Below are positions 25,451 to 36,167 of a stretch of 37,454 nucleotides of DNA, piece by piece (position 1 is the stretch's first letter; every line of letters begins with the position of its first letter). The stretch is taken from the NCBI GenBank assembly GCA_035268685.1, contig DATFKK010000085.1, forward strand, positions 1-37,454, written 5' to 3'. The notes beneath the pieces are model-generated. The model ran no database searches. It saw nothing but the letters and a program-made list of their open reading frames with translations, and was not told the origin of the DNA. The DNA comes from Candidatus Krumholzibacteriia bacterium (lineage in GTDB: Bacteria; Krumholzibacteriota; Krumholzibacteriia; JAJRXK01). Made by a program: the position numbers and the translations under genes.

Positions 25451-26875
25451 GTGACCGCATCTCTGCCACCGCGTGATCTCGACGCGGCAGCCGGAACTCC
25501 GGACGACGATGGGATGGTCCTCTGGGAGCAGATCCTTTCCAGGGTCCGCCAAGAGGTCAATGAGCAGACGTACAAGACCTGGTTCGCCCAGACCCGTTTC
25601 CTGACCATCGAGGACCATGTCCTCCAGCTGCAGGGCCCCAACCAGTTCTTCGTCGACTGGCTCACCGAGCATCATCTCGAACTGCTCCAGCGGGTCGCCC
25701 GCGAGGTCACCGGTTCCCCCGTCCAGGTCCACGTGATCGTGGACGAGGAACCCGTCTCGAGCGCGGCCTTCGAACGTCCATCGGTGAGCACCGGCTCCCA
25801 GGCTCCGATCCCGTCCACCCCCGTGGCGCGTCTCCGGCCGCGCGACGCGGGCCTGAATCCCCGGTACACCTTCCAGAGCTTCGTCGTCGGCGAGAACAAC
25901 CATCTCGCCTCGGCGGCCTGCATGGCCGTCGCCGACCAGCTCGCCCACGCCTACAACCCGCTGTTCCTCTACGGCGGTGTGGGGCTGGGAAAGACCCACC
26001 TGATGCAGGCGATCGGCAATCGCGTCCTCGAGAGTGACCCGCACGCGATCGTCCACTACGTCTCCGCCGAGAACTTCATGAACGAGTTGATCCAATCGAT
26101 CCGCGGCGGCAAGAACATCGAGTTCAAGAACCGCTATCGGACCGTGGACCTGCTCCTGATCGACGACATCCAGTTCCTGGCCGGCAAGGAGACCACGCAG
26201 CAGGAGTTCTTCCACACCTTCAACGCGCTCTACGACGCCAACAAGCAGATCGTCGCGACGAGCGATCGTCCCCCCCGCGACATCAGTGCGCTCGAGGAAC
26301 GGCTGCGCAGCCGCTTCGAATGGGGTCTCATCACCGACATCCAATCGCCGAACTTCGAGGAACGCGTCGCGATCCTCACCAAGAAGGTCGAGCGCGAGGA
26401 CGTCCTGATTCCCCACGACGTGATCGTCCTGATCGCCGAGAGCATCCAGAGCAACATCCGGGAACTCGAAGGAGCCCTGGTGCGGCTCCTGGCCTTCTCC
26501 AGTCTGACCGGCAGCGAGATCAACCTCGACATGGCGCAGGAAGTCCTCAAGGCCTTCCTGCACCGCAGTCGGCCGCAGACGGACTTCACGATGGCCGACA
26601 TCACGCGGGCGACGGCCGATTACTACCAGTTGTCCCTCGACCTCCTGCGTTCGAAGGTCCGGACCAAACAGGTGGCCTACGCGCGACAGATGGCCATGTT
26701 CATCTGCCGTGAACACACGCGGGCATCCCTGAACCAGATCGGAGGGCGCTTCGGCGGGCGGGACCACACCACGGTCCATCACGCCTGGCAGAAGATCCGC
26801 GAACTCCTCGAGCACGACGGCGAGGTGCGATCGGACTACGAAGCGATCCTCGGCCATCTCCGGAACCCGAACTGA
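25451..26875 (+). CDS. dnaA: Chromosomal replication initiator protein DnaA
   Basis: DnaA binds boxes at the origin and melts it for helicase loading. In 474 residues, domain I is about 22-100 (VLWEQILSRVRQEVNEQTYKTWF), a short Pro/Ser linker follows, and the AAA+ core contains Walker A GGVGLGKT (about 175-182) and Walker B LLLIDDIQFL. Domain IV ends with the box-binding signature GGRFGGRDHTTVHHAW. The GTG at 25451 is chosen for GAGGAG seven bases upstream. The frame is open to 25220, but that covers the promoter and boxes. Confidence 0.97.
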   Translation: MTASLPPRDLDAAAGTPDDDGMVLWEQILSRVRQEVNEQTYKTWFAQTRFLTIEDHVLQLQGPNQFFVDWLTEHHLELLQRVAREVTGSPVQVHVIVDEEPVSSAAFERPSVSTGSQAPIPSTPVARLRPRDAGLNPRYTFQSFVVGENNHLASAACMAVADQLAHAYNPLFLYGGVGLGKTHLMQAIGNRVLESDPHAIVHYVSAENFMNELIQSIRGGKNIEFKNRYRTVDLLLIDDIQFLAGKETTQQEFFHTFNALYDANKQIVATSDRPPRDISALEERLRSRFEWGLITDIQSPNFEERVAILTKKVEREDVLIPHDVIVLIAESIQSNIRELEGALVRLLAFSSLTGSEINLDMAQEVLKAFLHRSRPQTDFTMADITRATADYYQLSLDLLRSKVRTKQVAYARQMAMFICREHTRASLNQIGGRFGGRDHTTVHHAWQKIRELLEHDGEVRSDYEAILGHLRNPN

Positions 26876-26917
26876 CGCTTCCTCCGTCTTCGTGGCCTCG
26901 CTTCCACGGAGCAGCCG

Positions 26918-26948
26918 GACGGCCCGGATCTCGAAGGTCCGGGCCGTC
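26918..26948 (+). terminator. Stem-loop after dnaA
   Basis: A perfect 11-bp stem (GACGGCCCGGA at 26918-26928, TCCGGGCCGTC at 26938-26948) with a 9-base loop lies 42 bp past dnaA. No T-run follows, so termination may need Rho. Confidence 0.6.
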
Positions 26949-27003
26949 GTGCTTCCGCTGAGGGCCGTCTCCGCCCATCGGCGCAGCGACCGATGGCGGA
27001 ATC

Positions 27004-27064
27004 CCTGGGGACGATCCTTGGGAAAGACCTGGGAACGTTGTCAGGAAACACCCGGGGACAAACA
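27004..27064 (+). repeat. Imperfect 12-bp periodic G-rich repeats
   Basis: Three consecutive units read CCTGGGGACGAT (27004), CCTTGGGAAAGA (27016) and CCTGGGAACGTTGT (27028). Looser copies are CAGGAAACAC (27042) and CCGGGGACAAACA (27052). The spacing of 12-14 bases is close to a helical turn, as in protein-binding iterons. Confidence 0.4.
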
Positions 27065-27298
27065 CCCGATCGCCCCCACCTGTGCACAGATGACGATCGC
27101 TCCCCGATCCCTCCCCGTTCCGTCCCAGGACGTCGCACAGCCGAAGACACGCAGAAGGCACACCGATCGGTAAAGTTGCACGACTCCATCACCGCTCTGT
27201 CCCCACCGCCCCCAGCCCTTCTTCCACTACTGTGTTCCTGTATACATCGAAAGAGGAGAGTAGAGAGCGGGAGGGCTTCGCGAACGGCCCAGCGGGTC

Positions 27299-27327
27299 TT
27301 GTGAGCATGGCAGCGCTGGAGTACGAT
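27299..27327 (+). promoter_or_regulatory. Candidate dnaN promoter
   Basis: TTGTGA (27299-27304) and TACGAT (27322-27327) are 17 bases apart, about 87 bp before the dnaN start. Each hexamer matches the consensus at 4 of 6 positions. Confidence 0.4.
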
Positions 27328-27413
27328 ACCGGGCCCGCCGCGCAATCCGCCGTTCGGTGGACCGGCCGCGACGAGCCGACGTCCCTGCGTTCCTTCCCGC
27401 GAAAGGCCCCACC

Positions 27414-28538
27414 GTGAAGATCCAGGTCCAGCAGCCAGATCTCGTGCGCGCCCTCGGAGCGGTCGCCAACGTGGTCAGCAGCAAGACCACCTTGCCGATC
27501 CTGTCGACGATCCTGTTCGACGCGACGAAATCGGGTCTGACGCTGGCCGCGACCGATCTCGACGTCTCGGTCGTCACGAAGGTCGGCGAGGTCGAGGTCG
27601 AGAAGGACGGCAAGGCGGCGATCCCGGCGTCGAAGTTCGTCGCCTTCGCGCGGACGCTGGGCGCCGATCCGGTCGTGATCAAGGCGTCGGGCGAGAAGGT
27701 CGCCGTGACCTGCGGGCGAGCCCGGCTCGAGGAACCCTGCATGGCTCCGGAGGACTTCCCGAGTCTGCCGAGCTTCGGGGAGATGGCCTCGATCGAAGTC
27801 CCGGGCGAGATCCTCACGACCATGATCCGGACCACGATCTACGCGATCTCGCGCGACGAGACGCGACCGGCCCTGCAGGGCGTGCACTGGGAACTCGAAC
27901 CCGACGCGATCACGATGGTGGCCACCGACGGACACCGGCTGAGCCGGGTGCGGCGCGAGGTCGGGACGGGGCTGCCGGAGACACGCAAGTTGATCGCCAG
28001 CAGTGCAGGTCTCCAGCAGGTCCTGCGACTGACCGAAGGCGTCGAAACCGTCCGTATCCACCTGGGAGAGAATCAGTTGAGTTTCGAACTCGGCGACACG
28101 GTGGTGCACACGCGGCTCGTCGAGGGCATGTTCCCCAACTACGAGCAGGTGATCCCGAAGGGCAACGAGCGCCTCGTCACCTGTGATCGGCAGACGCTCG
28201 CGGACCGCATCCGGCGGGTGAAGATCTCGGCCGACCGGGTCACCAACCAGGTCCGGTTCGAGCTCGAGCCGGGAACGTTGAACCTGTCGGCCAGCGGCAC
28301 CGAGGGCAGCCGTGCCGAGGACCAGCTCCAGGTCGAGTACGACGGCGAGCCGCTGATCATCGGATTCAACCACAACTACGTCGAGGACGTGCTCAAGCAC
28401 ATGGCGGCCGAGAACGTCCAGATCGCTCTCGACCGGCCCGATACGGCGGCGATCGTGGTCCCGGCCGACCCTCCCGCGGCGAAGGCCTCCGACAGCGACG
28501 ACCTGTGCCTGCTGATGCCTCTCCGCCTGAACGATTGA
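27414..28538 (+). CDS. dnaN: DNA polymerase III subunit beta (sliding clamp)
   Basis: This is the ring-shaped clamp that tethers DNA polymerase III and other proteins to DNA. The 374 residues show the three-domain clamp pattern: KIQVQQPDLVRALGAVANVVSSKTTLPILS at the N-terminus, TDGHRLSRVRRE in the middle, and the C-terminal segment LLMPLRLND, a variant of the usual LLMPMR. GTG start at 27414 with GAAAGG eight bases upstream. It is followed by recF after 13 bp. Confidence 0.97.
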   Translation: MKIQVQQPDLVRALGAVANVVSSKTTLPILSTILFDATKSGLTLAATDLDVSVVTKVGEVEVEKDGKAAIPASKFVAFARTLGADPVVIKASGEKVAVTCGRARLEEPCMAPEDFPSLPSFGEMASIEVPGEILTTMIRTTIYAISRDETRPALQGVHWELEPDAITMVATDGHRLSRVRREVGTGLPETRKLIASSAGLQQVLRLTEGVETVRIHLGENQLSFELGDTVVHTRLVEGMFPNYEQVIPKGNERLVTCDRQTLADRIRRVKISADRVTNQVRFELEPGTLNLSASGTEGSRAEDQLQVEYDGEPLIIGFNHNYVEDVLKHMAAENVQIALDRPDTAAIVVPADPPAAKASDSDDLCLLMPLRLND

Positions 28539-28551
28539 GTTCCGGTCCGCC

Positions 28552-29720
28552 GTGCGGATAACCCGCGTCAAGCTCCACAGTTTCAGGAACTTAGAGCCCC
28601 TGGAGGTGGCCGTTTCGCCCCGCGTGAATATACTGTTGGGACGCAACGGGCAGGGAAAGACGAACTTCCTCGAAGGTCTCTCGTACCTGGCCCTCGGGCG
28701 CTCGTGGCGCACCGGACGCGACCGCGAGCTGATCGGGTTCGACAAGGATTTCTGCCACGTGACCGTGGAGGGGCGTGACGATCAGGGCGATTCCCTGAAG
28801 CTCACCGCGTCGCTCACTCGGGAGGGAAAGAAGAAACTCGAGATCGACGGCCAGGCCCTGGCGCGTCAGTCCGACCTCGTGGGGCACCTCTCGGTGGTGC
28901 GCTTCGATCCCGACGAGGTCGAACTCGCGAAGGGCAGTCCCGAGCATCGGCGCCGCTTCCTGGACTACACCCTCAGTCTCTGCTCGGCGAGCTACTTCCG
29001 TCATCTGCTCGACTACCGCCGCGCGGTCGCCCAGAAGAACCGTCTTCTGAAGCAGCGCGACGGAAGTCTCCAGGGGCAACTCGATGCCTTCGACGGCGAG
29101 CTCGTGCGCTCCGGCGTGCCGCTGCTCGTCGAACGTGCCCGCTTCCTCGGAACACTCGAGGAGCACACGCGCGAGGCCTATCGGGAACTGGCTCCGCGTG
29201 GCGGACGCCTGGAGCTGCGGATCACGACGACCGTCGAGCGAGAGAACGACGAGGACGAGGACGCCACGCGGGCCGCCTTCGTCCGCCGACTGGAGGAGAT
29301 ACGAGCGCAGGAACTCACGATGAAGCACGCTTTGGTGGGCCCGCACCGCGATCGACTCGACGTCGACCTGGGAGGCCACTCGCTCCGCCGCTACGGCAGC
29401 CAGGGCGAGAAACGGACGGCGTCGATCGCGCTCAAGCTCGCCCAGGGGGAACTCCTGTACGAGCGCACGAACGAACGGCCCGTGGTGCTGCTCGACGACA
29501 TCTTCAGCGAACTCGATCGCCATCGGACCGAGGCCCTGCAGACACGTCTCCATCGTGAGCACCAGCTGTTCATCGCGACCGCCCGGGTGGACCACGTGGT
29601 CGCCCTTCGCGACTGGGAGGCGCTGAAGGTCTGGACCGTGCGCGACGGCGTGCTCACGGAACTCGAATCGCTCGACGACGACGTCATCGCGGCCCAACGG
29701 CGGGCCATGACGGAGGACGC

Positions 29721-29724
<4 letters not shown>
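28552..29724 (+). CDS. recF: DNA replication and repair protein RecF
   Basis: RecF is an SMC/ABC-like ATPase that loads RecA at gaps together with RecO and RecR. The 390 residues carry Walker A GRNGQGKT (residues 30-37), the signature YGSQGEKRT, and Walker B PVVLLDDIFSELD. The N-terminus RVKLHSFRNLEPLEV is typical. The GTG at 28552 has no clear Shine-Dalgarno, so translation may depend on dnaN just upstream. The stop overlaps dciA as ATGA. Confidence 0.97.
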
Positions 29725-31971
<2,247 letters not shown>

Positions 31972-31998
31972 TCCTCATCCCTGCCGAGGAAGACTCCG

Positions 31999-34527
31999 TT
32001 GAGTGACGAACGCATCCTGAACGTCGATGTCGAGCGCCAGATGCGGCGCTCGTACCTCGAGTACTCCATGTCGGTGATCGTGTCGCGCGCCCTGCCCGAC
32101 GTGCGCGACGGTCTGAAGCCGGTGCACCGCCGCGTGCTCACGGCGATGAACGACCTGAACCTCTCGCCCGGGCGGCCCTACCGCAAGAGCGCGAAGATCA
32201 CCGGTGACACGACGGGCAACTACCATCCGCACGGAACGGCGGCGGTGTACGACACCCTCGTGCGACTCGCACAGCCCTTCTCGATGCGGTATCCGCTCGT
32301 CGACGGACAGGGCAACTTCGGCAGCATCGACGGCGACTCCCCGGCGGCCGAGCGCTACACCGAGGCCCGCCTGACGCCGCTGGCGATGGAGATGCTGCGC
32401 GACCTCGAGAAGAACACCGTCGACTTCGTCCCCAACTACGACGGCAGCCGCGAGATGCCGAGCGTGCTGCCGAGCTCCGTGCCGAACGCCCTGATCAACG
32501 GGACCACCGGCATCGCGGTGGGCATGGCGACCAACTGCCCACCCCACAACCTGACCGAGATCGTGGACGGCCTGATCGCCCTGCTCGAGAGCCCGGACAT
32601 GGAGCCCATCGAGATGCTCCAACACGTCCAGGGACCGGATTTCCCCACCGGAGCGTTGATCCACGGCCGCGCCGGCATCCGCGACTACGTGACCACCGGC
32701 CGCGGCCGGGTGGTCATGCGCGCCCGCACCGAGTTCGAGGAACTGCCGAGCGGCCGCGAGGCGATCATCGTCCACGAGATCCCCTACTACGTGAACAAGG
32801 CCGAACTGATCCAGAAGATCGCACAGCTCGTGCGCGAGGGTCACATCACCGGGATCGCCGACCTCAACGACGAGACCGATCGCCGCGGCATGCGCATCGT
32901 CATCACGTTGAAGAAGGACGCCCAGGGGCAGGTGGTCCTGAACCAGCTCTTCAAGCACACCGCCATGCAGAGCACCTTCGGGGTGAACAACCTCGCGCTG
33001 GTGGGCAACCAGCCCACGGTGCTGAGCATGAAGGACACGATGCAGCACTACCTCGACTTCCGGGAGGAAGTCGTGGTGCGGCGTACGCGATTCGACCTGG
33101 AGAAGGCCGAGGCGCGCGCGCACATCCTCGAGGGCTACCGCATCGCGCTCGACAACATCGACGAGATCATCGAGCTGATCCGCGGCAGCGCCGACGCCGA
33201 GACCGCACGCAACGAACTCATGCAGCGATTCGGCCTGAGCGAGCGTCAGGCGCAGGCCATTCTCGAGCTGCGTCTTCAGCGACTCACCGGACTCGAACGT
33301 GGGAAGATCGAGACCGAGTACCAGGAGTTGATCCAGGAGATCGAACGTCTGCGTTCGATCCTCGAGAGTCGCGCACTGCAGTTGAAGATCATCGAGGACG
33401 AACTCCGCGAGATCCAGAGGAAGTACGGCGACGAGCGGCGCACCGAGATCATGGACGCACAGGGGGACGTGTCCATGGAGGACCTCATCGCCGAGCGCGA
33501 GATGGTGGTCACGGTCAGCAACGCCGGATACGTCAAGCGCCTCGCCTCGAGCGAGTACCGCAGCCAGGGCCGCGGCGGCAAGGGGGTGTCGGCCGGAGCG
33601 CTCAAGGACGAGGACTGGGTCGAGCAGCTCTTCGTGGCGAGCACGCACGACGACGTCCTGTTCTTCACGACCTACGGCCGGGTCTTCAGTCTGAAGGTCT
33701 ACCAACTGCCCGAGGCGAGCCGGACGGCGCGGGGGAAGTCCCTTCGCAACCTGTTGCCGCTCGATTCGGAGGAGCGGGTGAACGCCACGCTGAAGGTGCA
33801 CGGAGAATTCAGTTCCGATCGATTCCTCTTCTTCTCGACACGCAACGGACTGGTCAAGCGTACGTCGTTGGACCAGTTCCGGAACATCCGGTCGTCCGGG
33901 CTCCGGGCGATCGGGCTGATGGAGGACGACGAATTGATCGGCGTGCGGTTGACGCAGGCCGGCCAGCACGCGATCCTCACCGCTCGGTCGGGCAAGTGCA
34001 TTCGCTTCGCCGTCGAGGACGCCCGGGCCATGGGGCGGACGGCGCGTGGGGTGAAGGGCATCGAGCTCGCTTCGGCGGACGACGCGGTGGTCAGCATGAT
34101 CGTCGTCGACGCCGACGACATCTCGCAGCTCCTGTGCGTGACCGAGGGGGGCTACGGCAAGCGGACGGTGCTCGACGAGTACCGACTGCAGAACCGGGGC
34201 GGCAAGGGCATCATCACCATGAAGGTGTCCCCGCGGAACGGCCCGATCGTGGCGCAGCTCGGCGTGTACGAGACCGACGAGGTCATGATCATCACGCGGC
34301 GGGGAGTGATCATCCGCACCGCCGTCGAAGGCATCAGCAAGATCGGCCGGAACACCCAGGGTGTCCGGGTGATCCACCTCAATCCAGGAGACATCGTTTC
34401 GACCATCGCCAGGATCGCCACGCCCGAGGACATCGAGGACGAGATCGAGGGCGACTCCGCGGACGAGGCGACCCCCTCGGATGCTTCGGATCCGAGCCCG
34501 GACGGAGACCAGGGGTCCGAGGCCTAG
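31999..34527 (+). CDS. gyrA: DNA gyrase subunit A
   Basis: This is the DNA-cutting and wrapping subunit of gyrase. The catalytic Tyr120 lies in AAERYTEARL. The C-terminal wrapping domain contains GyrA-box-like QGRGGKG (in SQGRGGKGVSAG) plus NRGGKGI repeats, which favours GyrA over ParC. The quinolone region reads HPHGTAAVYDT: the positions of E. coli Asp82 and Ser83 are Thr80 and Ala81, while Asp87 is kept as Asp85. The tail is acidic and disordered. TTG start at 31999, as for gyrB. Length is 842 residues. Confidence 0.96.
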   Translation: MSDERILNVDVERQMRRSYLEYSMSVIVSRALPDVRDGLKPVHRRVLTAMNDLNLSPGRPYRKSAKITGDTTGNYHPHGTAAVYDTLVRLAQPFSMRYPLVDGQGNFGSIDGDSPAAERYTEARLTPLAMEMLRDLEKNTVDFVPNYDGSREMPSVLPSSVPNALINGTTGIAVGMATNCPPHNLTEIVDGLIALLESPDMEPIEMLQHVQGPDFPTGALIHGRAGIRDYVTTGRGRVVMRARTEFEELPSGREAIIVHEIPYYVNKAELIQKIAQLVREGHITGIADLNDETDRRGMRIVITLKKDAQGQVVLNQLFKHTAMQSTFGVNNLALVGNQPTVLSMKDTMQHYLDFREEVVVRRTRFDLEKAEARAHILEGYRIALDNIDEIIELIRGSADAETARNELMQRFGLSERQAQAILELRLQRLTGLERGKIETEYQELIQEIERLRSILESRALQLKIIEDELREIQRKYGDERRTEIMDAQGDVSMEDLIAEREMVVTVSNAGYVKRLASSEYRSQGRGGKGVSAGALKDEDWVEQLFVASTHDDVLFFTTYGRVFSLKVYQLPEASRTARGKSLRNLLPLDSEERVNATLKVHGEFSSDRFLFFSTRNGLVKRTSLDQFRNIRSSGLRAIGLMEDDELIGVRLTQAGQHAILTARSGKCIRFAVEDARAMGRTARGVKGIELASADDAVVSMIVVDADDISQLLCVTEGGYGKRTVLDEYRLQNRGGKGIITMKVSPRNGPIVAQLGVYETDEVMIITRRGVIIRTAVEGISKIGRNTQGVRVIHLNPGDIVSTIARIATPEDIEDEIEGDSADEATPSDASDPSPDGDQGSEA

Positions 34528-34545
34528 GCCCAGGATCCCGCCGCG

Positions 34546-34566
34546 GTTCCGCGGACCCCGCGGAAC
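34546..34566 (+). terminator. Stem-loop after gyrA
   Basis: Arms GTTCCGCGG (34546-34554) and CCGCGGAAC (34558-34566) form a perfect 9-bp stem with a 3-base loop. It lies between gyrA and the ribosome site of the next gene. There is no T-run. Confidence 0.5.
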
Positions 34567-34582
34567 GACGGAGACGGACTGG

Positions 34583-36133
34583 ATGGGTGCAACGACGCTC
34601 GGTCGGAGCCGTTCGAATCCCGAACGCTCTGGCCGGAGATCCGCACGACGGATCACGCTCCTGCTGCTGATTCTTCTCGTGGCCGCACAGCCGGCACGGG
34701 GGACGGCGGAGTCCACGACCGAACTGGTCGACGGTTTCCGGCTCGTGCACGACGGCGCGGGAGCGTTCCGTCTCGAGCGTGACGACACAACGTATCTCGA
34801 TGTCGAACTGCGATGGTTCTCGGCGACCGGCGGCCGTGCCGACGGAACGCCCCTGACCGCGGCCGCGGGATGGCAGCCCGTGGCGCGCGACGAGGGGACG
34901 GTTGCGCGGAGCGCGGCGCTGGACCGCGAGCTGCACGTCCGCACCCGACACTGGCGCTACTTCCACGTCGATCCGGTGGCCTTCGTCGATGCGCAGATGC
35001 TCACCGCCGAGGGGGACGAATCGGCGGGCGCGGCAGGCCTCGCCCTGCGCGCCGACACGGGCTGGACGCGGCGTACGGTCGTCTCGCGACCCCACCTGGC
35101 GATCGGACGCGCGCCGAGTGTCGAGTTCGAGATCCTCGAGACCACGGTCGCGCTCGACGCCCATGAACGGCGCCATCTGGGAGTCGTGCGCCTCGATCGT
35201 CGCCGGTCGGTACCCCAGGCCGACGGGTCCACGCTCCTGTGGGAGGCCGGGACTCCGACCACCTGGCCCCTGGCCGTGATCGTGGCGCGATCCCGATCGT
35301 CGCTCGAGTACCTGGCCGGCCAGGCCCTGGTGACCTTCGACGGGGTCGGCGCGGAGGATCCGCCCGGGTGGAAGGTCCCACCCATGTGCGGTCGCTGCCG
35401 TGATCCCCGGATCGAGGAACTCCGGGTGGAGCTGTCCCTCCGCGACCGCAGCCTCCGCGTGCTCGCGTCGACGCCATCCGACCGGTCGGTCCATCCGGTG
35501 AGCTGGGAATCCCTGCGTCTCGAGGGCGTTCCGCTGAACGTCCACGACCGCGGACCCGAGGGCGCGGGGCGCCGCTACGTGATCCCGGTGTCGTCACCCC
35601 TGGCCCTGGAGATCGCCCGCGCCTCCGTCGACGGATCGCTCGACGCCGAGATCTGGATGGACGCAGGGGTGGGAGTCGAGCCGGACGACGTGCTCGTCAT
35701 CGCGCCTTCCCGGATCGACGAGTCGATCGAGGCCCTGGCCCCGGCGCATCTCGTGGACGAACTCCCCAGCTATCTCTCGCCCGACCTGGTCACCAACTGG
35801 CCGAACCCCTTCCGCGACGCCACGATGATCGAGGTCGAGGTTCCATCGACCCTCGGCGATGCCTTCGAGCTCGAACCCTCGATGCGTCGCCGTATCGATC
35901 CGTCGTCGCCTCCCCCCTTCGGGCCGCGGCCCATGGTGCGAGTGAAGGTCTACAACGTGAGCGGACAGCTGGTCGACGTGCTCGACGAAGAGGTCCGCGA
36001 GGCCGGACGCTTCAGCGTGCACTGGAACGGAAGTGACGCCCAGGGACGGCCCGTGGCCGCCGGTGCCTACTACGTGAACGTCGAGATGGGTGACTGGTCG
36101 GTGACCAAGCGCGTGCTGCGGATCCGCAACTAG
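34583..36133 (+). CDS. Secreted protein with FlgD-like/T9SS-type C-terminal domain
   Basis: This is a 516-residue exported protein. An Arg-rich start and a hydrophobic core (ITLLLLILLVAAQPARG, about 25-41) form a signal peptide. Residues about 45-390 form a beta-rich body with no recognised domain, containing a Cys pair in PPMCGRCRDP. Residues about 405-516 are an FlgD-Ig/sorting-type domain: NWPNPFRDATMIEVEVP, then VRVKVYNVSGQLVDVL, HWNGSDAQGRPVAAGAYY, and a basic end KRVLRIRN. About 25 extra residues interrupt this domain. Such tails are sorting signals of the type IX pathway in FCB bacteria, but no T9SS genes are visible. The ATG at 34583 has GGAG. Confidence 0.7.
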   Translation: MGATTLGRSRSNPERSGRRSARRITLLLLILLVAAQPARGTAESTTELVDGFRLVHDGAGAFRLERDDTTYLDVELRWFSATGGRADGTPLTAAAGWQPVARDEGTVARSAALDRELHVRTRHWRYFHVDPVAFVDAQMLTAEGDESAGAAGLALRADTGWTRRTVVSRPHLAIGRAPSVEFEILETTVALDAHERRHLGVVRLDRRRSVPQADGSTLLWEAGTPTTWPLAVIVARSRSSLEYLAGQALVTFDGVGAEDPPGWKVPPMCGRCRDPRIEELRVELSLRDRSLRVLASTPSDRSVHPVSWESLRLEGVPLNVHDRGPEGAGRRYVIPVSSPLALEIARASVDGSLDAEIWMDAGVGVEPDDVLVIAPSRIDESIEALAPAHLVDELPSYLSPDLVTNWPNPFRDATMIEVEVPSTLGDAFELEPSMRRRIDPSSPPPFGPRPMVRVKVYNVSGQLVDVLDEEVREAGRFSVHWNGSDAQGRPVAAGAYYVNVEMGDWSVTKRVLRIRN

Positions 36134-36167
36134 CCGGCACCCCGCTCCGGTCGTCGCAGCCCGGCGC

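Larger units (their letters stand above)
26876..27413. other. dnaA-dnaN intergenic region
   Basis: This 538-bp spacer is unusually long. In order it holds a terminator-like hairpin (26918-26948) and G-rich imperfect repeats of about 12 bp (27004-27064). The palindromes CTGTGCACAG (27080-27089) and ACCGATCGGT (27162-27171) follow, then a C-rich stretch to about 27230, an AT-richer patch around 27233-27260, and the putative dnaN promoter. No credible ORF was found. Confidence 0.5.

Noticed and set aside
31975-34944. 989-codon minus-strand open frame opposite gyrA
   Set aside because: Shadow of gyrA; no domain motif in the translation.
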